From assembly GCF_016907795.1 (NCBI RefSeq), contig NZ_JAFBCR010000001.1, forward strand, positions 868,001 through 932,000: DNA of 64,000 bases, given 5' to 3'. Positions within the stretch are counted from its first letter, which is position 1. Each line of letters opens with the position of its first letter. The notes under the pieces are model-generated. The model was not told the origin of the DNA. It saw nothing but the letters and a program-made list of their open reading frames with translations, and made no database searches. The position numbers and the translations under genes were made by a program. Shown one piece after another: positions 23,397 through 31,493 of the stretch. The DNA is from Kocuria palustris. GTDB lineage: Bacteria > Actinomycetota > Actinomycetes > Actinomycetales > Micrococcaceae.

Positions 23397-26063
23397 TCAG
23401 CCGCCGGACGTCGTGCGACCAGACACGACGACGGGCGGCCATGCGCAGGCCTCGACCAGCGCGACGTCCCGGATCCCGCCTGGCTCCAGGTCGAAGCCCT
23501 CGTCCAGCGGGATGCGGCCTGACCCGCAGGGCACGCGCACGGACGACGATGAGGCCGCCGAACTCACCCTCAGCTGCCCGCTCCAGGCTTGATAGCCGGG
23601 CTCACCGGCACGGCGCTCGTATGACGACTCATCGTCCTGTCTCCCGAGCGTCGGCTCTGTCCGCAGGTCTGCCAGAGCGTCACGGCTCTCGCCCCCCAAG
23701 AGGCGGACAGTCTTGAGCGCGCTGTCCGGCCCGACCGGATCGGAATCCGGTCCGACCTGCAGATCCACCGCCAGCGCCTCCCACTGCCGGTCGCCGAATC
23801 CCCAGTTCCGATCGAGATCCAGGAAGCCGCCGAGCTCGTCCTCCACGACGAATGTGACGGACCCGGGGCCGTCGATCGACACGTCGCAGTGCGTCTCGTG
23901 GCTGAGCACGCCCTGCCGCGTCCAGACCCGCAGCCGCAGCCTTCCCCGCAGCCGCAGCGGGCGGTCGCACACCACGTGCGCGTGCAGTCCGGCCAGCCCC
24001 TCGTCGGTGAGCAGCACCGCGACCGGGGCGCAGGCGCGGCGCATGGCGTACCAGGTGGCCTTGGGCAGGCCCTCGGAGTCGAGCAGCCCCCAGCCGGCCC
24101 CCGGCACCAGGTCCCGGGCCGCGAGGATGATCACGCCGTCGCAGCGCGACCCCGGGCGGCGCAGATCGGCCAGGGTGCGCTCCACGGCCCGGGCCGATGC
24201 CGCGCGCTCCAGCCGCAGCTGCTCCTCGCGGACGAGCCCGTCCCAGTCCACGTCCCCGGGATGATCGGCCACCAATCCCGTGGCACCGCGGTCGGCCTCG
24301 ATCCCCGGAGCGATCCAGCGCCGGGCGTAGTGCGCGGCGATGTCCTCGAAGTCCCATTCGGCCCCCGGATCCCGGGCCGCCGCCGCGGACCATGCCGCGC
24401 GGGCGGCCTCGTCGTGATCGGCCGTCGCAGAGCCGAAGGCGGCCTCGATCGCTTCGGGGCGCGGCGGACACCCGAAGGCCAGGGCCTCGGCCGCGAAGCG
24501 CACGCCGCTGAGGCGGGCGTCCGTCAGCGGCCGGCGGTAGGCGCCCACGCCGAACCAGTGGGAGATCCCCTGATCGGGGCGGGTGGGCGGCTGCCCGCCG
24601 CACGGAGACGTGGGCACGTGCACGGCCTGCGGGACGAGCTCGGCGCTCAGGCGCGGGATCAGCTCGTCGATCGCGGTCATGGCCATCTCCTGCGGGCTGC
24701 GGCCCCACAGCACGGGCTGCTGCAGGACCTCGTTGCCGCCGGAGACCACCGCCAGGCACGGGTGCGCCCCCAGGCGCGGCAGCCAGGTCCGCAGCTCGGC
24801 CTCGAGCAGCCCCAGCCAGTCGGGATCCTCCGGTGGATCGAGGGTGGCCAGCATGGCGTCCTGCCAGACCATCAGGCCCAACCGGTCGCAGGCCTCGTAG
24901 AAGGCCGGGGACTCCCAGGCTCCGGTGCCGGAGATCCGCAGGATGTTGGCGCCGGCAGCGGCCATGGCTCGCACCGTGCGCTCGATCTTCTCCGCCGCTG
25001 CGCCCAGGCTCAGCGGGTCCACGGGCGCCCAGACGGCGCCGCGGGCGAAGACCGGGCGGCCGTTGACGATCAGCCGGAAGCCGCCGTCGTCGGTCTGCGC
25101 CTCCAAGCGGCGGAATCCGACGCTGCGCCGGGCCAGCGGCTGCAGCTGTCCGGGACGGGATCCGGCGCGCACGGTCAGCTCGTGCAGCGCGGGCTCGCCG
25201 TGGGTCGCGGGCCACCACAGGGCCGGGTCGCGGACCTCGAGACGCAGCTGGCCCTCACCGGCGGGGACCTCCGCTGCTGTGGCGGCCTCCGCGCAGCTCA
25301 GCTCCAGATGGCCCGCGCGCTCGGCGCGGTACCCGACGATCACCTCCGCGCGGCTCAGGTCACGGTCGAGCTCCGTGCGCACGCCCGTCAGCTCGATCCC
25401 GTGCTCCGGGACCGGCAGAAGAGAGGCCTGACCCCATGGCCCGATGACCGGGGCGGTGCCGGCCCACGGGATCCGCCCGATCAGCGGTGTGCGGCGCCAG
25501 CGCAGGGACTGATCCGCCACCAGGCTCGAGCGCCACCGCCCCCGGGGCCGGCGCGGCACCGGCAGCAGGGACAGAGCCCGGCACACGATCGCCAGCTCAT
25601 GGCGGCCGGGAGCTGCGCTCAGCCGCACCACCACGTCATCCAGGCCGCTGGCCGAGACGACGACGCGCCGGCCGTCCCACCAGACCTCGGAGACGGTCGC
25701 CACCCCGCGCAGTCGCAGCTCCCACGCCCCGCCCGTCTCGCCTGCGGGCAGCTCGAGCTGCGTGGTCCACCACCAGTCGCGGTCGTCTGGCTGCGTCACG
25801 GGCTCGCGCCCCGCATCGCGCAGGGCAGCGGCGAGCGTTCCGGGCACGGAGGCGGGAAGGCTCAGCTGCGACAGCTCCTCGAGCCGAGGCCTCAGGATCG
25901 AGACCCCGCCCGCGCGCAGCACCGGGGCCTCGGCCTGCTCCCAGGGACCCGTCCAGCCGATCGCCCCGGACTCCGTCCCGTGCAGTGTCCAGTTCAGCCT
26001 CCCCAGGGCGACGCCGCCCGAGCCTGTGCCGAGCGGGTCGTCCACGAGCGGGTCGGGACTCAT
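23397..26063 (-). CDS. Glycoside hydrolase family 2 protein, beta-mannosidase-like
   Basis: An 888-residue cytoplasmic-looking protein (no signal peptide) with GH2 architecture: sugar-binding jelly roll (about 60-200), immunoglobulin-like domain (about 220-320, LWWPATHGEPALHELTV near 282-298), TIM barrel (about 325-620) and accessory C-terminal beta domains. The acid/base Glu is probably Glu445 in SGGNEV and the nucleophile Glu526 in RFAAEALAFG, though the latter motif departs from the usual SEFG. The ATG overlaps the DUF1839 stop (ATGA), so it is coupled to the amino acid:carrier-protein genes. A GH2 enzyme inside such an operon suggests trimming of, or transglycosylation onto, a mannose-containing glycan; the substrate is inferred. 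Confidence 0.82.
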   Translation of the reverse strand: MSPDPLVDDPLGTGSGGVALGRLNWTLHGTESGAIGWTGPWEQAEAPVLRAGGVSILRPRLEELSQLSLPASVPGTLAAALRDAGREPVTQPDDRDWWWTTQLELPAGETGGAWELRLRGVATVSEVWWDGRRVVVSASGLDDVVVRLSAAPGRHELAIVCRALSLLPVPRRPRGRWRSSLVADQSLRWRRTPLIGRIPWAGTAPVIGPWGQASLLPVPEHGIELTGVRTELDRDLSRAEVIVGYRAERAGHLELSCAEAATAAEVPAGEGQLRLEVRDPALWWPATHGEPALHELTVRAGSRPGQLQPLARRSVGFRRLEAQTDDGGFRLIVNGRPVFARGAVWAPVDPLSLGAAAEKIERTVRAMAAAGANILRISGTGAWESPAFYEACDRLGLMVWQDAMLATLDPPEDPDWLGLLEAELRTWLPRLGAHPCLAVVSGGNEVLQQPVLWGRSPQEMAMTAIDELIPRLSAELVPQAVHVPTSPCGGQPPTRPDQGISHWFGVGAYRRPLTDARLSGVRFAAEALAFGCPPRPEAIEAAFGSATADHDEAARAAWSAAAARDPGAEWDFEDIAAHYARRWIAPGIEADRGATGLVADHPGDVDWDGLVREEQLRLERAASARAVERTLADLRRPGSRCDGVIILAARDLVPGAGWGLLDSEGLPKATWYAMRRACAPVAVLLTDEGLAGLHAHVVCDRPLRLRGRLRLRVWTRQGVLSHETHCDVSIDGPGSVTFVVEDELGGFLDLDRNWGFGDRQWEALAVDLQVGPDSDPVGPDSALKTVRLLGGESRDALADLRTEPTLGRQDDESSYERRAGEPGYQAWSGQLRVSSAASSSSVRVPCGSGRIPLDEGFDLEPGGIRDVALVEACAWPPVVVSGRTTSGG

Positions 26064-27073
26064 GAGGCGGGCTCGGACCCGCCGCCGTCGGCGGCCCAGG
26101 AGGCCAGCGCCTCCGCCGCCTGCGCCCAGTGCTCGACCGCGGAGTCCATGGTGGCCGCCAGGGCCGAGGAGCCCCGGCCGCGAGCCAGCCGGGCCAGCTG
26201 GAACTGCATGCCCTTGGCCTCCTTCGAGACGGCGGTCCAGGCCTCGACGGCCGGTTCGAGCTCGGGCACCTCGGCATGCCGGCATGCGGCGGCCGCCAGC
26301 ATGGCGACCACGCCGAGCTGTCGCGTGGTCTCGAAGCACAGCGCGTGATAGCCGTCCATCCCGTTCTCCGCCAGCCAGGCGAAGCGCGAGCGTAGGATGT
26401 CCATCAGCTCGGCGACCGGGTTCGACTTAGGTGCCCTGGCCGCATGCAGCCGCAGCAGGCGCCTGGTCTGCGCCGCCGAGTCGACCTCCTGCGGATCGCG
26501 CAGGCCGGCCAGGGAGATCAGCTCCGTGTAGGGCGAGGGCACGATCCCCTGGCTGCGGCCCGCACCCAGCACGTGCTCGAAGTCCGCGCCGTCGAGCCGG
26601 TGCAGCCCCTCGTTGTGCAGGTAGACGAGCTCACGGGTGTCGGGATCGGCATGCAGCACGACGATCGAGGTCTTGGTGTGCTCCTGCCCGTAGGACACGC
26701 CTCGGGTGTCCGGCAGCCAGAACGCATCGGCCTCGATCAGCATGGGGTTCCCGAGGCCCAGCTGCAGCATGACCTGCTCCTGCAGTCCCAGCCAGATGTC
26801 GTGCTCGCCCACCCGGATCCCGGTGACCTCCTCGAGGTCGCGGTGATCCACCTTGAGGAACTCGAACTGCGTCGCCTGGGCCGTGGCCGCGACAGCCGCT
26901 GCGAACAGCGGCTCCGGTGCATGCCCCAAACCGTGCAGCAGCTCGATCCACACGTCCAGGTAGCAGTTCGTGTTCGACCAGATGGACTCATCCCGGTGCA
27001 GCGGGTGCTGGATGAAGCCCTCAGGGCTCAGCGCTGCGACCCCGAGTCCGGCGGCGGAGGTCGTCGCGGTCAT
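26060..27073 (-). CDS. DUF1839 family protein
   Basis: A 337-residue protein recognised as DUF1839 by HRDESIWSNTNCYLDVWIEL near residues 26-45, DAFWLPDTRGVSYGQEHTK in the middle and a helical C-terminal half. No catalytic function is established for this family. The early Cys and the conserved His, Asp and Tyr residues could form a papain-like or transglutaminase-like site acting on an aminoacyl thioester, but that is my speculation. It overlaps the ligase upstream and the GH2 gene downstream by 4 bp each (ATGA), so it belongs to the same translationally coupled unit and probably uses the aminoacyl-carrier protein or its product. Confidence 0.82.
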   Translation of the reverse strand: MTATTSAAGLGVAALSPEGFIQHPLHRDESIWSNTNCYLDVWIELLHGLGHAPEPLFAAAVAATAQATQFEFLKVDHRDLEEVTGIRVGEHDIWLGLQEQVMLQLGLGNPMLIEADAFWLPDTRGVSYGQEHTKTSIVVLHADPDTRELVYLHNEGLHRLDGADFEHVLGAGRSQGIVPSPYTELISLAGLRDPQEVDSAAQTRRLLRLHAARAPKSNPVAELMDILRSRFAWLAENGMDGYHALCFETTRQLGVVAMLAAAACRHAEVPELEPAVEAWTAVSKEAKGMQFQLARLARGRGSSALAATMDSAVEHWAQAAEALASWAADGGGSEPAS

Positions 27074-28056
27074 CCGGTCTCCCCCGTCGGCAGGCCGAGA
27101 AGGGCCCGCACCTGCTCGGGCCAGGCCATCAGCTCGGTGCCGTGGACCCGCGCCAGCGCCAGCGCCACGCGCTCCAGGCCGAAGCCGAAGCACGCGGAGT
27201 GCGCCATCGAGCCGTCGGCGCTATGCAGGTCGAACTCGGCGCCGAAATGGTCCTCGTGGTAGTTGCCGGAGGCGATCGCCGTGCGATGGGTGCCGTAGAC
27301 CGGCGCCGTGATCTCGAACTTCAGCTCGGCCTGCAGCTGCCCCTTGGCCAGCATCACGCCGGCACGGCCGAAGAACGGGTCGTTGGCGCTCTCGATCTCG
27401 ACATCCAGCCCCAGATCGCGCAGCAGCCCCGAGCCGAGTTCGAGCATGGCCTGACGGTGGGCCAGTGCCTGCTCGGGCGTGCCCACGAGCACGAACTCGA
27501 GCATGCGGAAGGAGACGAAGCGCATGGGGTCCGGCGACGGCTCGTTGCGGAAGCAGTCGCCGATCAGCGAGTACACCGTGCCATCGACCTCGCCCCGGGC
27601 GGAGCCCAGCTGCAGGGCGCCGTAGAGCGGGTGGCAGGCTGCCGGCACCAGCGCATAGCCGCTGGTCGACATGTGCCCGTCCCACGGCTGGCCCGCCTCT
27701 CGGTCGGCCAGCAGCCGCCGATGAGCCTTCGTGTCGCCCTCGAAGGTGTCGATCGTTCCCAGCAGCTGCGGGAAGCTGGCCACGTAGTCCGTGCGCTCGA
27801 GCAGGCTGCGGGCATTGACCGGCGGGAAGCGCACGGCTTCGAGCCGACCGGGGCGGGGCAGGTCCACGGCTCGCTCGCGCGCGGCCAGGATCAGGCCCTG
27901 CACGACGGCCTCCATCACCGCCCCGGTGCCCGTGATCCCCTGTCCCAGCGTGGGCAGCAGCCACCCGGCCTGGAGCAGCTCGGCCTCGAAGCGCTGCTCC
28001 TGGGACATCTCCTCCGCGGGAGTCTGCGGCATCCCGGCCTGCGCCCCGCCGCTCAT
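27070..28056 (-). CDS. Amino acid--[acyl-carrier-protein] ligase (class-II aaRS-like)
   Basis: A 328-residue homologue of the seryl-tRNA synthetase catalytic core without a tRNA-binding arm. It would activate an amino acid with ATP and load it on a carrier-protein phosphopantetheine. Class-II motif 2 is seen as DCFRNEPSPDPMRFVSFR and motif 3 as GFGLERVALAL. The three zinc ligands known in the Bradyrhizobium enzyme have clear counterparts: Cys141 (AACHPLY), Glu187 (MLEFV) and Cys289 (SACFGFG). The AND(P)FFGRAG segment is also a family hallmark. Known members load Gly or Ala; specificity here is not readable. It overlaps the dehydrogenase upstream and DUF1839 downstream (ATGA each). Confidence 0.88.
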   Translation of the reverse strand: MSGGAQAGMPQTPAEEMSQEQRFEAELLQAGWLLPTLGQGITGTGAVMEAVVQGLILAARERAVDLPRPGRLEAVRFPPVNARSLLERTDYVASFPQLLGTIDTFEGDTKAHRRLLADREAGQPWDGHMSTSGYALVPAACHPLYGALQLGSARGEVDGTVYSLIGDCFRNEPSPDPMRFVSFRMLEFVLVGTPEQALAHRQAMLELGSGLLRDLGLDVEIESANDPFFGRAGVMLAKGQLQAELKFEITAPVYGTHRTAIASGNYHEDHFGAEFDLHSADGSMAHSACFGFGLERVALALARVHGTELMAWPEQVRALLGLPTGETG

Positions 28057-29258
28057 GCCCGTCCCTTGGAGACGGTCAGCAGCGAGGCGCTGCTGTTCAG
28101 GATGCGGTCGTTGTTGACCTGCAGCGACGGCCCCATGGCATCGCGCAGCGAGCGAGCGAGCGAGAACGGGCCGGTGTTCGAGTACGAGGCGATGCCCACG
28201 ATGACCATGGCCTCGGAGACGATCGCGCGCACGGACTCGGAGGTCGAGACCTTGAGCGTGTTCATGGCGATCGCGAAGTGCATGGACGTGGCCAGCTCGG
28301 GATCATGGGCGGCCTCCTCGAAGCGGGCGATCGAGCTGCGCACGGTGTCGATCATCGACTGGATCCGCACCTCGAGCTCGGCCAGTCGCAGGGCTCCCGG
28401 AGGCGTGGTCCCGGGGTTCGAGCGGGCCTTCTTCTGGATGAAGCGCCGAGCCACGGCACCGGCTCCGGTGGCCAGGCCCAGCCAGGACGACGCCCACAGC
28501 GTGTGCGATGCCGGGAGCATGGTCTGTGCGGAGATGGTCGCGAAGTCGACCGGCAGCACCATGTCTGCCGACACGGTGCCCTCCAGCTCGAAGCCCTCGG
28601 ACATGGTGCCGCGCAGGCCCAGGGCATCCCACTCGCTGGTGCGCTCCAGGCTCAGGTGCTCGCGCGGCACGACCACCAGTGACTGCTCGGAGGCCGGTGC
28701 CTCCGGATCACGGCGCGCCGTCACCAGGATCGCGTCGGCGAAGCGCCCGTAGGAGATCACGGGAGCCGACTTGGCCACGGTGACGCTGCCGTCGTCGTGG
28801 GCCACGACCGCGCACGACGACGTGCGCGTGTCGCCGCCGATGTTCTTCTCGGTCGTCGAGGAGGCCAGCAGCAGCTGCTCAGCGGCCACTGCGCAGGTGA
28901 AGCGCGACAGCGCGGTGTCCTCCTCGAGGTCGACGTGGCGGGTCAGGCACAGCTCCTGGCTGAAGTGCATGGCGATCACAGCGGCCGAGGACGCGCACAC
29001 GGCGCCCAGCGCCTCCACCAGCCGGCAGATCTCCGTGATCGAACGGCCCAGGCCGCCGTGCACGGCCGGCACGTGAGCGCCCAGGATCAGCTGCTCGCGC
29101 GCGGCGTCCAGCATCTCCTGGGGAAATCGACCCTGGGCGTCGACGTCGGCTGCCGCAGCCGCTGCGGCAGCGACCACGGCGTCGATCCGCTCGGACCAGT
29201 CCCTGCGCTCCATGTCCTCGCCGGAACCGCTGCGGTGCTCGCGCGTCGGGGCGCTCAC
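28053..29258 (-). CDS. Acyl-CoA dehydrogenase-like flavoprotein
   Basis: About 401 residues with the acyl-CoA dehydrogenase fold: helical N-domain (about 15-130, VPAVHGGLGRSITEICRLVEAL), beta middle domain (GGDTRTSSCAVVAHDD to SLVVVPREH) and helical C-domain ending YSNTGPFSLARSLRDAMGP. The family uses FAD to desaturate acyl thioesters; relatives such as prolyl-carrier-protein dehydrogenases oxidise aminoacyl thioesters, so the aminoacyl form of the neighbouring carrier protein is a reasonable substrate guess. I prefer GTG 29258, which overlaps the carrier-protein stop (GTGA) and has GAGGAG six bases upstream, over ATG 29213. The catalytic Glu could not be placed with certainty. Confidence 0.85.
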   Translation of the reverse strand: MSAPTREHRSGSGEDMERRDWSERIDAVVAAAAAAAADVDAQGRFPQEMLDAAREQLILGAHVPAVHGGLGRSITEICRLVEALGAVCASSAAVIAMHFSQELCLTRHVDLEEDTALSRFTCAVAAEQLLLASSTTEKNIGGDTRTSSCAVVAHDDGSVTVAKSAPVISYGRFADAILVTARRDPEAPASEQSLVVVPREHLSLERTSEWDALGLRGTMSEGFELEGTVSADMVLPVDFATISAQTMLPASHTLWASSWLGLATGAGAVARRFIQKKARSNPGTTPPGALRLAELEVRIQSMIDTVRSSIARFEEAAHDPELATSMHFAIAMNTLKVSTSESVRAIVSEAMVIVGIASYSNTGPFSLARSLRDAMGPSLQVNNDRILNSSASLLTVSKGRA

Positions 29259-29515
29259 TGCTGCTCCTCGAGGGTGCGCACGGCGGCGGCGATGGATTCG
29301 AGGCTCTCGAAGGTCTCCTTGGTCAGCATCTGCTCCGGGAACTCGAGATCGAAGGCGTCCTCCACCCCGAGCATCACATTGACGGAGGCGTGCGAGGTCA
29401 TTCCCGCCGCATAGAGGCTGTCGGATTCGGCCAGCGAGCCGGCGTCCTGGGCCAGGTGCGCATGCTGCGCGACGACCTGACGGACCTCGGCGATGATCTC
29501 TTCGGTGCTGCTCAT
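29255..29515 (-). CDS. Acyl/aminoacyl carrier protein
   Basis: An 86-residue acidic four-helix carrier protein. Ser41 in GMTSHAS is the probable phosphopantetheine site (the usual DSL is replaced by TSH), and the helix II region VNVMLGVEDAFDLEFPEQML is typical. The variant motif agrees with carrier proteins partnered with amino acid:carrier-protein ligases. ATG 29515 is preceded by GGGGAGAAG. It overlaps the flavoprotein gene (GTGA) and shares its reading frame with the phosphopantetheinyl transferase upstream, with no stop between them. It should receive an amino acid from the ligase encoded two genes downstream. Confidence 0.85.
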   Translation of the reverse strand: MSSTEEIIAEVRQVVAQHAHLAQDAGSLAESDSLYAAGMTSHASVNVMLGVEDAFDLEFPEQMLTKETFESLESIAAAVRTLEEQQ

Positions 29516-30271
29516 TCTGCTTCTCCCCGATTCTTCGGGGGGACCTGAGGGGTCCCCCTGTTGTGCGGGAGCGGTTGCGGCTGCTGCTCGCAGCCCCTCC
29601 GCCGGCAGAACATCGCCGTGCGGATTCCCCGTTCCCCTGTGCTGAGCCCCGGCCGGCATGCCGCGGACCGCTGAGCGGCACTTCGCGGCATCCCCCGGGA
29701 CCCCCGGCCTCCGGGACGCATCCAGCGTCCCCGGAGCCGTCCCCGCCTCGATCCTCCCCCCAGGTGACCGTCCCGACAGCGCGACGGCTCTCGCCGTCGC
29801 GGAAAGGACCACCGTCTCCCCCGTCTGCGCAGTGCGCGCAGCGGGCACGGTGGTCGAGGCCACTGCCAGGAAGCTGCGGATCCCCCGTCGCCGCGCCAGG
29901 AGCGCGGCCGATCCATGCAGCTGCACCCGATGAGCGGTCTGCTCCTCGGATCCGGCCCCCTCGGCGGAGGAGCGCCGTCGGATCGGTGCACATCGTATGT
30001 CCGTCCATGAAATCGGATCTGAGGCGCTGAGGTCCAGACATTTCATGACAGTTTCCTTGAGCGCCACCAAACGGGCCACACGCGCCGTGAGCTCCGGATC
30101 GGGTGCGGCCCCCTCCGCCGGAGCATCCAGGCCGACCCTCTCCTGGGGGTGGAGCACACGACGGAGGTAGGCCGGGCCGAAGGCTTCGAGCGCCTCCGCC
30201 ACCGGCCCGTGGGCCTGGATGTCGCAGCCCACCGCGACGACGCGGCGGGAGGCCTGCGGCGCAGCGGACAT
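29255..30271 (-). CDS. AcpS-like phosphopantetheinyl transferase, frame running into the carrier protein
   Basis: The first 140 or so residues resemble holo-ACP synthase: VAVGCDIQ with Asp17 as a metal ligand, RVLHPQER, and LVALKETVMK (Lys72-Glu73, Lys77) in the place of the usual WaxKEAxxK, then VQLHGSAALLARRRGI. It would attach phosphopantetheine to the neighbouring carrier protein. No stop codon follows: the frame continues through a Gly/Pro/Arg-rich stretch and reads straight into the carrier protein to 29255, giving a possible 338-residue fusion. The end of that stretch has random-looking third bases, so the fusion may be fortuitous. Start ATG 30271 follows AAGGAG at 6-bp spacing. Confidence 0.72.
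   Translation of the reverse strand: MSAAPQASRRVVAVGCDIQAHGPVAEALEAFGPAYLRRVLHPQERVGLDAPAEGAAPDPELTARVARLVALKETVMKCLDLSASDPISWTDIRCAPIRRRSSAEGAGSEEQTAHRVQLHGSAALLARRRGIRSFLAVASTTVPAARTAQTGETVVLSATARAVALSGRSPGGRIEAGTAPGTLDASRRPGVPGDAAKCRSAVRGMPAGAQHRGTGNPHGDVLPAEGLRAAAATAPAQQGDPSGPPEESGRSRMSSTEEIIAEVRQVVAQHAHLAQDAGSLAESDSLYAAGMTSHASVNVMLGVEDAFDLEFPEQMLTKETFESLESIAAAVRTLEEQQ
29525..29558 (-). promoter_or_regulatory. Overlapping hairpins at the carrier-protein ribosome site
   Basis: In the minus-strand transcript, an 8-bp hairpin (29551-29558 with 29538-29545) and a 6-bp hairpin (29535-29540 with 29525-29530) share the run of C residues at 29538-29540, so only one can form. The second hairpin's 3' arm includes the GGGG of the carrier-protein Shine-Dalgarno. 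This could be a two-state control of translation, or an accident of G/C runs. Confidence 0.4.
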
Positions 30272-30302
30272 GGCGGGCTCCTTCGATCAGCCCAGCCGCG
30301 GA

Positions 30303-31493
30303 TCAGCGGCTCGGACCGGCATATCCTGCCAGCTCCGCGGAGCCCTCGGTCTCGCGCGTCACCCCGTCGACGCTCTGCGTCGCGCTCTGCCGCGCCGGAG
30401 CCCCTCGTCCGCCCACGCCCCATGGCCGGACCTCGAGCCCGTAGGCCTGGGCGAGCCTGTCGTGCTGGACACCGGCGCAGTTCTCCCGCAGTGCCCGGTC
30501 CTGCTGAGAGACCATCTGCTCGCGAGTGGCGCGCTCAGCGATCCGCTCCCAGCGCTTGGCGAGATCCGAGGACCGATCGAGCACGACGGGCAGCGAGACC
30601 TCGTGGAAGGCCTGGATCGAGCGCACGGCGATGGGCCGCCCCAGGCGCGCCGCCTCGAGGACGGTGATGGGGAAGCCCTCCCAGGCCGCCGTGCGCAGGT
30701 GCAGATCCGCCTCTGCCAGGTGGCGCTCCACCTGAGCAGGGGGTATCCACCCGGTGACCTCGATGCCGGCCGACTCCAGCTGCGCCTGCATCTGCTGATC
30801 GCCGCCTCCGACCCACAGCGCGCGCACGGCATGGCCCTCGGTGCGCACGGCCTCCGCCGCAGCGCGGAACCACGCGGGGTCCTTCTGCGCGGTCAGGCGA
30901 CCCGAGCCCACGATCAGGAGGCCTCGAGGATCCGAGGGCTGCTGCACCAGAGTGGGGGTCGAGTCCGCATCGAGCTCGGCGATGTTGGGGACGTGGACCA
31001 GCTCGACGTCCGAGCGCCAGGCGCGCGGCGGCGCCAGCTCGGCGCGCGAGCAGCCGGCCAGGACGTCCGTGCGGTGCAGCAGGACGCGCTCGACGCCGCG
31101 GAATGCCGCGCGCTCGAGCCGCGACTTGTCCTCGCGGGCGAACGCCCACGCGTGCGGGGTGTAGACCGAGCGGAAGCCGTCGAGCCCGATGCCGGCAACG
31201 CGGGCCCACACTCCGGCGTAGCTGGAGTGCGAGTGCACGACGGCCGGATGCAGCTCGCGGATGGTCTCGCGGACGGTGCGCACGGCACCCAGCTGACCGC
31301 CGGTGATGGCGGTGACGGAGGCGAAGTCCTGGCGCCACTGCGCTCCGAGAGCATCGGCCTCCGGGCGCAGCCGGCACACGATGTGGTGACGAGCCTCGGG
31401 CAGATCCCGGACGTAGTCGCGCACGGCTGCGGCCACGCCTCCGCCGAATGCCTCGACGACGTGCAGGACGTCGATGGCAGGGCTGTGCTCCAT
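30303..31493 (-). CDS. GT4 family glycosyltransferase
   Basis: A 396-residue GT-B glycosyltransferase. Seen: GGGVAAAVRDYV near residue 16 (acceptor-side glycine-rich loop), VVHSHSSYAGVWAR near 84, GSGRLTAQKDPAWF near 195 and EGFPITVLEAARLG near 268, where the Glu binds the nucleotide-sugar donor. No membrane span, so it is cytoplasmic or peripheral. It is the first minus-strand gene of the accessory run, 31 bp before the phosphopantetheinyl transferase. It would add a sugar to a lipid-linked or small-molecule acceptor. Its last 40 or so residues are low-complexity and may be dispensable. Start ATG 31493 follows AGGGGG. Confidence 0.85.
   Translation of the reverse strand: MEHSPAIDVLHVVEAFGGGVAAAVRDYVRDLPEARHHIVCRLRPEADALGAQWRQDFASVTAITGGQLGAVRTVRETIRELHPAVVHSHSSYAGVWARVAGIGLDGFRSVYTPHAWAFAREDKSRLERAAFRGVERVLLHRTDVLAGCSRAELAPPRAWRSDVELVHVPNIAELDADSTPTLVQQPSDPRGLLIVGSGRLTAQKDPAWFRAAAEAVRTEGHAVRALWVGGGDQQMQAQLESAGIEVTGWIPPAQVERHLAEADLHLRTAAWEGFPITVLEAARLGRPIAVRSIQAFHEVSLPVVLDRSSDLAKRWERIAERATREQMVSQQDRALRENCAGVQHDRLAQAYGLEVRPWGVGGRGAPARQSATQSVDGVTRETEGSAELAGYAGPSR

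Noticed and set aside
22300-23592. Plus-strand open frame opposite the second hydrolase
   Set aside because: Shadow of the hydrolase and of the GC-rich remnant frame.
23889-26348. Plus-strand open frame opposite the GH2 gene
   Set aside because: It mirrors the GH2 codons, has no ribosome site and no recognisable fold.
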